Shown piece after piece: positions 25,201 to 37,200 of a DNA stretch of 64,000 bases (positions are counted from its first letter, which is position 1; every line of letters begins with the position of its first letter). The DNA is from Arion vulgaris. Taxonomy: Eukaryota > Mollusca > Gastropoda > Stylommatophora > Arionidae. The notes beneath the pieces were generated by a model that was given only the letters and a program-made list of their open reading frames with translations, made no database searches and was not told the DNA's origin. Both the position numbers and the translations under genes were made by a program. Location: assembly GCA_020796225.1 (NCBI GenBank), contig CM036775.1:11397171-11461170 (forward strand). The letters run 5' to 3'.

Positions 25201-28200
25201 AGCATAGGGCCTCAACAGTTGTTCACCACTTTTCTTGGTCTCTGGCTGTTCTCTTTATGGTCTCCCAGGACAGCTCAACACTCTTCAGTTCCTCAAGAAG
25301 ACTTCGTCTCCAGGTCTGTCTAGTACGTTCTCTTTGTCGTTTTCCTTACAGCTTCCACTCAAGTGCTTGTCTAGTCTTCTTCTTTGCGTTCATTCTTTAC
25401 AACCAATTTTAATCACTCTTTGTGATATGTTTGATCTTTGCCAAGAACGTTTATACGTTGCACATTGGTTTAGTAAGCCCCTAAACACATATTCTGCACG
25501 TTTAGGACACATGCATCCGATTTCAGCCAAACCTCCTTAGTCGCCTCTTACGACATGCATGGCAGGTAACAGTGGTTCTATTCTTTACACCCCAAATTTG
25601 GGCCCGGTAACCACTCGGACGCTCGTCTAGTGAGACTTTGTCTTCTGTAGGGCATGCCCGACCCATCGCCATTTTCTCCTCTCGACCTGGGTCATCATGG
25701 GTTTCTGTCCGGTTCTTATCCACAGGTCTGTGTTTGTAACTCTATCATACCATCTGTCTGATAATCCGCCGAAGACATCCGTTGACACAGGTCTGAATCT
25801 TATTTGTATTTAACTTGGTGACTCGTCACGTTTCGGAGCCATACAGCAACACAGATTGTTTGTTAATGAGAGACTATAAATGTTGTTTGCATGACAACTT
25901 TGTTCATGACATGCCCAGCACACACACACAGAGACACACATTAGAAAAATAGCACTTGGCTTGAGCTGTAATTTGTTTGCATGTTACTTAATTGTAGAAT
26001 TAATTTGATATTCTTCTTCTTTGCGTTGTTCTTTACGACCAATTTTAATCATTCTTTGTGATATGTTTGATCTTTGCCAAGAACGTGTATACATTGCACA
26101 TTGGTTTGGTAGGCCCCTAATCTCATAGATTTCTATACGTTTAGGACATGTGCATCCGATTTCAACCAAACCTCCTTAGTGCTTCTTCGACATGCATGGC
26201 AGGTAATAGTGGTTCTATTCTTTGACCCTAAATTTGGGCCCTGGTGACCACTCGGACGAATTCGATATTGGTGGCATCCTGTTAATCTTGAGAGAATTTG
26301 AGGTTAATTGTTTTGTTTTCAATATTGCTTGCTTCTTTCTCCCAAAACATCTTTAGTTCAGTTATATGAAGACTATCATCATAGCACTCCGCACATGTCC
26401 ATATGTGCTTCGATCTCCGCCTCAACAAATCCAGAAGCGTCCGGCGACCAACACACCAGTTGGTTAATCAATCTTTTTGCATATGTGATATGTCATTCTT
26501 TTTGGACTGTACCGATATCGACACCCATCTCTCTCAATCTGGTCAGCGACTGGAATTCACAACCCTGAAACTCCTCAACCCTGAAACTCCTCTGTTCGGA
26601 AAGACTCAGTGCGTTAAGAATGTCATTTCGGTTCATTGCAGCTACCTCTGATACTGTAGCCATGCCCGACACATCTTATATCAGTGTACAGGTTAACCAA
26701 TGCTTAGAGCTGGTTTTAAGCTGGACTTGCCCCTGACAAGAACATTCAAGCTTACTGTATTTATGTGCAATCCTTCAAGACTCTGTTGTGGACTTGCTTG
26801 TAGTGTAGATGCTGGTCAATATTTCTCTATTGAAAACAAGCGACTCTTCTTACAAGCTATCCTTATGATTTGGATAATCCGATATAATGTAGACATTTTT
26901 CTGAAGTAAGGTAAAGGAATCCTTTTCAATGTATGTTGGGAAATACAGTGTTAGGCCCGTGTTTTTCATGGCTTTCAGCAAACGTTGGTTGGTGTGGTCA
27001 ACATTCGCCTGGCCTGCCTATACTTCCTAGTGCTTTTCTCTGGTACCCAATTGAAACTGGGTCGACCTTAGAGATGTTACGGCCTGAAAAATATTCCACA
27101 CTCACTAGAATTGAACCGACCACTAGCCTAGAAGCGAGTTTACTAACAACTACACTACTGCAGCTCTCCATTCTTCTGAAGTAGCTATCTTTATCCCAAT
27201 ACATTTCGCCCGTCTGCCCAGCGTGTTAGTAGCTCGTTGGACTAGGGTGACTATCCCTATGTGTGTGCGGGTTCAATTCCGTGGGATGGCAGAAAAAGCC
27301 CCAGATTTACGGTGTTTGTGGCACCGAACCGAAGGTTACGATGTCCATGGCACCGAGCCGAAGAGCTCGGATTAAATGATTAAATGATTTGGCCACATAA
27401 GCAGATTACCAACAGACAGTACACCTCAAAGTACAATGTTGCTTTAATACAATGGATACAAAGCAAAAGTCTGGACACACAAAAGGTGAAACTCAGAGAT
27501 AACAGAGACGATAAAAGATATTATTTATGAAGTGCAGACAAGGGCTCGTTCTAGAAATCTCTTCTTATCCTGACGCTGTGAGACAAAATAGGATTGAAGA
27601 AAATTTAAGGTTCCACACTCACTACTGGTTCTGTTTCTAGTTCTTCTCCAGCGATCTCTGGTCCTGGGTTTAGTTTACTGTGGACCACAAACTGGGCAGT
27701 CAGCTTCAGGTCTGTCAGGTTTCACCAAAGTTTAGTTTTTAGATCGACTGGGTGTTGCCACATGTTGCTTTTCAGCTCATCCAGCAGAGAACAGTCTTGC
27801 AGGACATGCTCTGGTATCTGTGCTGACGCTGGCAGAGAGCTGCTTGATTTATTCCTAGTCTATATATGTGTCTGTTCAGTCTGCAGTATCCGGTATGTAG
27901 GCGAAATATAAGGGCCTTGTCTGTTATGCTGATGTCTTTGAGAAGTCTTCTTAAAGACTGTTATGTTTGAAATGACTACATTCTCAGTAAAGCTGCATTA
28001 TTGAGTGCAGTGTCATATCCTAACAGGTGGTCACTGCATGGTTTCAATATGTCCTTCTTGCAGTTCCATATCTACTCAGGTTCATTGCATGGTTTCAATA
28101 TGTCCTTCTTGCAGTGCCATATCCTAGCAGGTGTTCATTGCATGGTTTCAATATGTCCTTCTTGCAGTCCATATCCTACAGGTGTCATTGCATGTTTCAA

Positions 28201-31200
28201 TATGTCCTTCTTGCAGACCATACCCTAACAGTGTCATTGCATGGTTTCAAATGTCCTCTTGCAGTTCCATATCCTAACAGGTGTTCATTGCATGGTTTCA
28301 ATTATGCTTCTTGCAGTTGCCATATCCTAACAGGGTCATTGCATGGTTTCAATATGTCCTCCTTGCAGTCCATATCCTAACAGTGTCATTGCATGGTTTC
28401 AATATGTCCTCCTTGCAGTTCCATATCCTAACAGGTGTTCATTGCATGGTTTCAATATTCTCCTTGCAGTTCCATATCCTAACAGTGTTCATTGCATGGT
28501 TTCAATATCTCCTTGCAGCTTTATATCCTATACATTAAGGTCATTGCATGGTTTCAATATGTCCTCCTTGCAGTTCCATATCCTACTAGTGTTCATTGCA
28601 TGGTTTCAATATGTCTCCTTGCAGTCCATATCCTAACAGGTGTTCATTGCATGGTTTCAATATGTCCTCCTTGCAGTTCCATATCCTAACAGGTGTTCAT
28701 TGCATGGTTTCAATATGTCCTTCTTGCAGTTCCATATCCTAACAGGTGTTCATTGCATGGTTTCAATATGTCCTTCTTGCAGTTCCATATCCTAACAGGT
28801 GTCATATTTCATTGGTTCTCAATCATGTCTCTGTTTGCATATCCTTAGTCCTAACAGGTGTTCATTGCATGGTTTCAATATGTCCTCCTTGCAGTGTCAT
28901 ATCCTAACAGGTGTTCATTGCATGGTTTCAATATGTCCTTCTTGCAGAACCATATCCTAACAGGTGTTCATTGCATGGTTTCAATATGTCCTTGTCCATA
29001 TCTAATGTATATTATATTGGATATCATTCTGCCAGCTATTACCTTACCATGAACTCCTGCATGTCCAGGCCAGTATATACAGATCCTTGTGGTTGAAAAC
29101 ATATATAAATACTATCCATGCATGCTATATATATATATGTTTAGTAAGGTTTGAGTATATAATGCTTTCAGCTCCCTTTGAAGCACAGACCTTCACAAAC
29201 ATACATCAATATTTTCTAACATATGCTGTACGTCCCATGTCTTCTCATTTCCTTAATATCAGCAATTTTGGTTCCTTTAACTTTCCTGTTTCAAGCATCT
29301 TCTTGCAGGAATACAATCCTCTGTCTTGGTGATTCTACATTTTGTCTTTAAAAATGTTCACTTTCCGTGCTTGTTCAGATTTTTTGTTTCGATTTTTCTA
29401 TGGTTTAGCCACTCTCATGCCCAACCCTCCTATGTCAAATTTAATGACTTGCGTGACAGGTTAGTTTCACAACTTTTTGTTTCCTTTGGACCTCGTAATT
29501 GATATACAAATGCTGGAATACATTGCTTAACTAATCATCACTATAAAATATACAACAACAAAAGTTTGGGTTTGTTGTAGTTTCTACTTTTTTTGTACGG
29601 TTCGGAGTATAGTAGTAGTTTGGTTACTCTCTTTCGTTTGGTTAGTCTTCTTCTTCTTTCTCGAATCCTGTATGCCTTACAGCGTCAGGTCAGGAAGAGA
29701 TTTTTAAAACGGGCCCTAGTATGCGCTTCGTAGATAGTCTCTTTCGTCGCCTCTGTTATCTCTGAGGTCCATCTTTTGCGTGGCCGGCCTTTTGCTTTGT
29801 ACCCATTGTATCGGAGCAGCATTGCTCTTTGGGGTGCACTGTCTGATGGTAATCTGCTTACGTGACCGAACCATTTAATTTGTTGTTTCTTGATGAAGTC
29901 TAGTACTGATGTTGTACCCACTTTTATCCTGATGTCTTCATTTCTCAACCGGTCTCTTCTTGTTACACCCAGCATTCTGTGTAGACACTTCATCTCTGTT
30001 GTAACTAGTTTTCTTCTATCGTTTGTTGTCAGCGTCCAGGTTTGGCACTGGTAACATAATGTGGGAGAAAGATTGTGTTGAACATTGCTCTTTTTGTGTT
30101 CATGGTGACGTGTTTGCATCTTAAAATTGGCGCCATTTGCCCTATCATTTGATTTACTTTGTTGCATCTGTGTTGAATTTCATTAGTTATTCTTCCATTT
30201 GCTGAAAAGTTTGATTAGTGGTATATTTTATATATTAGTGATAGTGGTCCATTTCCTAATTCGTTATAGTTCCGATGTTATTATTATGTTCTCATTTTAG
30301 TTCTGATTGATGACGTTCCAAATTAAGTTGATAGTGTATTCTCTTGTACAACGTCCCTTTCATACAAATTATAATATATTGAACGACTATGTATTCAATT
30401 CCTATATCTTTATTGATGGTTATTACATGATAGACCAAGATCAACACACGTCCATCCATGGTCAATGTTTGTATATGTCTCCTTAGGTTTTCTAACGTTG
30501 CTACGCAGTCACTACACAATTCTACGTCAACTAGTTTCACTACGTAAATGTCTCGCTTCTAGTGTTGATATCTGCTATTAACGTGCAGATTTGGGCAAAC
30601 ACTACAGTCAACTAATTTCATATCTACCAACCTATCTATCTAAACTACCTGTCTGGCCTGCTAGTTACCACCTGGGGTTGAGGGACTGGCTGCATGCCTT
30701 CTACAGGTTGACCAAGCCTTAACTCCTTGTGGACCAAAACGCCACACTAAAGGATGTTTTTGCTCTAAAAAATTTTTCCCAGGCCCACTAAGAGTTAATT
30801 TGATACCAGAACCTCTCTGAGAAGTAAATTTGTTGGCTGTGTGTTGACCATATCATCCACACTGTCTCATATTGGTGAAGATATTTTACAGATTTAGGCT
30901 TAGCACTATATTCCCCTAACTCGCTTCTCAAGGCTGGTGGTCCGGGTTCAGCTTCCGCAGTGGGCGTGGAATTTTTCCCGGACCGCGACGGCTCTCAGGT
31001 CGACCCAGCCTCAACTGGGTACCAGACATGCTCTGGGAAGTAAATGCGGCTGGTGTGATGCTGACCACATCACCCATCGTTTGCCGGCGGTCAATGAAAA
31101 ATACAGGCCTAACACTGTATTGCCCTATATACCACAAGGTATGAAAGGGTTCCTTTACTTTTTACTTTTTACTATATTCCCCAGTTTGGGGTCTCTATGG

Positions 31201-34200
31201 CGTAGAGGTTAGTTGCTCGCCTCTCATTTCAAAGGTATTCGGTTCGCTTCCTCATGGAGCTTCCGGGATATTTTTCAAGAGATCCCTGATCTCAGTGGGG
31301 TGAGATCTTGTTCCTAGTCCTATTGGAGAAGGGCGATAAAACGTGGGCCCTGTGTTCTATTTCATCACGTAAAAACCCTTGGCAGTTCAAAATTGAGAAG
31401 AGCAGGTTGGAAAGCCGCTGCCCAGACAAAATTTATTGGTAAAATTAAAAATAAAATTTCTACAAAATATTTTCACAATCGTCAAAATTACATTGGGGAC
31501 CCTTGCTGGTGCTACTGAGTTCGTGCACTGCCGCTGAGATCTTCCTGTGTAAGAAAGAGAACGGAGCACACATGGTTACTCACTGAAGTACAATGATGAT
31601 GGTCCTATCAATCAATCAATCCCCAGTGTATCACATGATATGAAAACAGGATGTTTATATTGATAAAGTACTGGTGCATATCTAGTTCGGTCTGTCAAGA
31701 AGCACAGCGAAGATCATAACATTTTTCTGAATATAAAGAAAACTAAAATTATGTCCATGGACAAAGTAAAATCTCAACCCAAAATTACCATCAATAATGA
31801 ACATTGAGAACCACAGATTTTGAATATCTTGGCTCTATAATTAACAACAATGGAGATTGTACGAAAGAAGTTAGAAGTAGACTAGCCATGTCTTTCTAGA
31901 GGGTAGTCAGCATGAAGAAACTATGGCATGACACAAGCAAAGAAACAAAAGACTTCTAAGAACATGCACATTCCCTGTGGCTACATATGGATGCGAATCG
32001 TGGACCATAACACAAACATTAAAAACAAAATTGAAGCTTTTGAAACAAGGTGCTATAGAAAAGTTCTTAGAACATCCTGGACAGAGAAGAGAAGAAACAA
32101 AGACATCCTACAAGACCTGAATATCAAGAAGCATTGGCTCATAAATAACATCATGCCCGGAAGATGAAATATTTTGGCAACATTAAATGTCACAGTGGTC
32201 TGTAGAGAAAGGTAATGGAAGGCATGGTTCCTGGAAAACGAGACAGGGGATGACCAAGACGAAGATGGCAGCAGGACATAAAAGAAACCTTGGACATGAC
32301 GCTGGTAGAGGCAGGAGAACTTGCAAGAGACAGAGAGCTTTTCAGGCGGGCTGTGATGAATGCGGCGTTCCGCAAGGGACAAGCTACTTAACTGGTCTGT
32401 ATATATATATTGAATACTGAATTTATCTATATATTCAATGTTGTCTTGTATCCTTCCTTCCTTTCGTTCACTTGAAATTTGTCTATATATTCAATGTTGT
32501 CTCTTGTATCCTTCCTTCTTTCGTCCTTGAAATTGTCTATATATTCAATGTTGTCTCTGTAGAACTTCACTGTCTTTGTAGCTCACACAGAGGTCCGTAT
32601 AGTTTTCTGTCCAGTGTTGTTTCGTTAGGCCAGTGAGTTTGCCTCAGTATATCATATTCGTGGCAGTCTTGAAGTATGTGCTCTGCAGTCTGGTTTGCCT
32701 GTACACATGGCTGAATTGCCAATCTTGAATTTTGTATACATGTGGCTGTGAGTCGATTGTGTCCTGTTCTGAGGCGCAGAATGACAACTTGTTCCAATCT
32801 GATCATATTATAGTAATCGTCTTGTGTTGGTATTTGTGGCTTTCTCATTGATTTAATCATCCTTTTCTTTTGGTGTAGGTAACTGGCACATCCGGCTGCT
32901 CTCCTGCAGCACCTTCCTTGGCAAATCGGTCTGCTGTTTCATTTCCTGTTATTCCACAGTGAGAGGGTATCCACTGCAAGACGACCCTGCGCTGCTTGGT
33001 CAATTTAGACAGTAGGGTCTGTAGACCTGGCAATTTTCTGGACTGGAGTGCTGATTTTGCATCAGTCAAAAATACAACAGGTTGAGGATCGAGTCTGGTA
33101 TTCAACAGTTTCTCAGTTGCCACCTTGATTGTCTGAATTTCTGCATCATAGTTGTGACAGAATTTCCCGTTGGTACTTTAATCGCATCTCTAGCATTGAC
33201 TAAACACTTGATTATGTATAATTGTTTCACCAGGGAATCTATGTGTATACTGTTGCATTTTTCTCTTGACAGGAAAAGAAAGTTGATATGAAGGAAAGTT
33301 TAGTCTCAGATCTCAAGGAGAAACGTAATGTTATTGAATCAGAGAGACAAACCTTGGACTTGAATGGAGGTGAGTTTTGGTTTTGTCTCATTTTCTCTAC
33401 TACCTTCATTGACTTTTATCAGTTATGTTATGATTGAGCTTGCCAGACTGTACGTAATTGTTAGTGAACTCGCTTCCGCAAGGCTGGTGGTCTGGTTCAG
33501 CTCCCAGCAATGTGCGGGAATTTTTCCCCACCACCACGGGCTTTCTCAGGTCGACTCCAGCCTCAACTGGGTACCAGACATGCTCTGGGAAAGTAGAAGG
33601 TGGCACGGCGTGATGCTGACCACATCACCCATTGTGTGCCGACGGTCAATGAAAATACAGGCCTAACACTGTATTGACCTATATACCACGAGATATGAAA
33701 GGGTTCCTTTACTCTTACTTATGTTATATTATGCAATCGACGTCACGGCACATTGGGCATTCCCATGCATGCTCTGTCCTCCGCTGCAGCAGTGTACACT
33801 ATACAAGGCCCTCATGTGGCTAATGGGTTACGCCTTTACCTTATGTTCAGATGGTTGTGGCTTTGAATCCTGACTGTTCTGTAACACACGCTCATCTTTC
33901 CAGAGACCCCATAGATTGTTGCTGGAGCTACAGAGTTCATGCTTTGTGCAATGCTCTCGGCAGGTGGCATGTCATTTCTGTGGAGAGGGACCAAGCAGTA
34001 TGGGGTAAAATCTGATGAATAAGTCAATCTGAAGGATCTGACTGCTTCACTGAGGCGGCTCTAGAAAATGGTTTGTTAGTCTCAATTACACAAGATTCTA
34101 TCTGCCTATTGTCACTTTGCACTCTGTACACCTATCATTCTTGACCATTTTGTAAACAATGCTCTCTGCTTCCTATTTGGTTCTCAGGCTGCTGTACGAG

Positions 34201-37200
34201 TCTCATCTTAGATCACTCTGTACTACCTTCATTTTGTAAACAACACTCTCTGCTTCCTATTTCCAGACTGGTGTACGAGTCTCATCTTAGATCACTCTGT
34301 ACTACCTTCATTTTGTAAACAACCTCTGCCTCCTATTCTCAGACTGGTGTACGAGTCTCATCTTAGATCACTCTGTACTACCTTGATTTTGTAAACAATG
34401 CTCTCTGCTTCCTATTCTCAGACTGGTGTACGAGTCTCATCTTAGATCACTCTGTACTACCTATTATTTTGTAAACAACACTCTCTGCTTCCTATTTGGC
34501 TCTCAGACTGGTGTACTTCTTCTTCAGCGATCTCTGGTCATGCGCTTAATTTACTGGGACCACAAACTTGGCGGTCAGCTTCAGGTTTCACCAAAGCTGA
34601 GTTTTCAGGTCGACTGGGTGTGGCCACATGTTGCTTCTCAGCTCACCCAGGAGAGGACAGTCTTGTAGGATATGCTCCGGTGTCTGTTCCGCCTGCTGAC
34701 ACTGGCTGAGAGCTGTTTTACTTATTCCTAGTCTATATAAGTGTTTGTTGAGTCTGCAGTATCCGGTGCGTAGTCGAAATATAATGACCTGGTCTGTTCT
34801 GCTAGGTCTTTGAGGGAGTCTTCTCCATAATCATATCCAGTGTTTGTCTTCCAAGACTGGTGTACGAGTCTTATCTTAGAACATGGCATGCTCTGATTAT
34901 GGTCGATAAATATATTACCAATTATGGAGGATAGCAATAAATACAAGTAAAACATGATTCATCATCATCATCAAATAGCTTGTCCTGAGCAGAACTTTGC
35001 CACCCCAACAGTCCTCCGGAATTTATCTATCTCATAGGCCAGACGTCCTGCCTCTGCAGCCATCATATTCAAAACAACACTTACATCCTGAATCCATCTT
35101 CTCCGTGGTCTTCCTCTTTCTCTCTTTGCCGGTATGTCTCCTTCCATGATGGTCTTCTCAGCCCCTCATGATTAGAGAAAGAAATCAAGTATTGGATGTA
35201 TGTTACACTAAAAAAATCTTCTCATTATCTCAACAGACAAACATTTGTTGTATAGTAAGCCCTTCTTTTTTCGCCTGATGCTGAAAGGCAAAACAGGGAC
35301 AGAGAATAGATAGATCGATGGTAAGCCCTTCATTTTGTAGAATGTTCCCACATATCAACAAAATGTTACCTCTGAAGTCGGAGAAGGCCCGTCTGTATGG
35401 CAAGGAAACCAATAAAACGGTAAGCAGGCTTTCACGCAAAAATCAGTCAGAAGCGCCACACCAGATACCATAGCTATGCCTGAATTCATAGCGGGTGAAT
35501 GCAGAAGAAGAACAACAACAGAATGTTGATATAGATCCATCAATCAACTATTGAAAATTTGCTTGAAAAATATTTTTCTTTTTTGTTGCATGTTGACTGA
35601 ATTTTTTTAAATTGACTTTGCAGCTGATTTCATGGAGGTAAAGCCAACCATGACTCGTAAGTTAAGGAGGAGACCAAACGATCCTATACCTATTCCTGAG
35701 AAGAGAAGAAAAGCTACACCTGATATCCTTTTTTGTGTACACTTTATTTCAAAATTTAGAACCAAACAAAAAATATATAAGTTGAGAAAGATTGAGTTTA
35801 GTCAAATATAGATATTGTGTAGTATTGCTTGCATCTATTTGTTAGATATTAACATAAAGGTTTGTTCTGTGTCTATTGTCTTTCCCCAGGTGGATGATGG
35901 AATTGGTTGTCCACTCTTGCCGTTAAGTGTACAGGTGGGAGCTTTAATTTGTGTTCCAGGGCCAGATGGGTCGCCATTGTTGTGTTATATGCATGTTTAT
36001 TCTTCTTCTTCTTTGCGGTCATTCTTTACGACCAATTTCAATCACTCGTGATATGTTTGATCTTTGCCAAAAACATGTATAATTTGCACATTGATTTGGT
36101 AGGCCCCTAAACGCATAGACCTCTACACGTTTAGGACAGGTGCATCCGATTTCAGTCAAACCTCCTTAGTCGCCTCTTACGACATGCATGGCAGGTAACA
36201 GTGGTTCTATTCTTTACACCCCAAATTTGGGCTCTGGTAACCACTCGGGCGGCATGCTTATTTAGTGTGGTCTTGATATTGTCTATCCATCTTTATCTTG
36301 GTCTTCCCTTGGCTCTAGTACATAATTTATTTTGATTGAATGCTGATATTGGTGGTTGGTTGTATTCCATTCTGATGAAATGTCCTGACCTGATTTTTTA
36401 TGTTATAGTTGACGCTGCTTGAAAGACACAACAAAGTGAAGCTCTTTTCTTTGAGAACTAGCTGGTTGTGGTCTTACCACTTGTCGTCAGGGCTAGGCCA
36501 TGAGTGCTGAAAGAAATAGGTTTGTTGCATGATTTCATTGTTGTGCAATTGTATTTCCCAGAAGCCCTAAATACCTGTTTATTGTCAACTTATTGACCTC
36601 TGACATAGAATAATGCGGTGAAAGCTTAGAAATAGATAAAGGAGCATGGAAAGTTGACGTTGAACCCTCTTGTGCCGTAGATTAGTTAGTTAGTTTGTTC
36701 CTTTCATGCCAAAGGCGACACATAGGGCAGAGGTTTTAGAGCTCCATGTGATGCGGTTCGTTGCTAGCAGTTGGAGATCTTGAATGGTTTTACATCCCAA
36801 TAGTTTACTTTCCTGTAGGATAGTTCTTCGTAGAGTGGTCTTAGGTCTCCCACGTTTTCTTTTCCCATCTGGTGACCATAGGGCATTCTGAGTCACATAT
36901 TAAAACTGGTAAGATACTGCTTCGATATAATCTTGTCTTGCTTTTTTGCTGCAGATATTGGGTTTCCTGATTGATATTATCATTGCAAAGGCAACTCTGA
37001 CCACACCCATATGTACCGCAGGGCATGACAAGAATTAACTAGTGAATTAATTTTTGTTTCTATGATTGAGAAATGTGTTTGCTGTAATTGTGTGTTAGTG
37101 CCTATTTCTTCACTCTATATTCGTCACTCCTGTTGTTCGTTTGCTGATAAAGGTCTTGTTGGTCGAAACGTTGCTGTATATTGTAATTTGTAAAACTACA

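Noticed and set aside
27205..27280. Functional tRNA gene
   Set aside because: A and B boxes are present but the cloverleaf does not close and a SINE body follows; the same applies to 41990-42205, 31185 and 26935.
28001..28689. Chain of overlapping open frames repeating [13 protein letters not shown] or [14 protein letters not shown] motifs
   Set aside because: They are produced by the 53-bp tandem repeat; indels switch the frame from unit to unit.
28005..29000. CRISPR-like array
   Set aside because: Units are contiguous tandem copies without unique spacers, in animal-type DNA; the same holds for the arrays at 23.5, 34.1, 48.4 and 59.2 kb.
30292..30540. 82-codon minus-strand open frame as a gene
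   Set aside because: No recognisable domain, no splice-site context and low-complexity-free but unremarkable composition; chance length.
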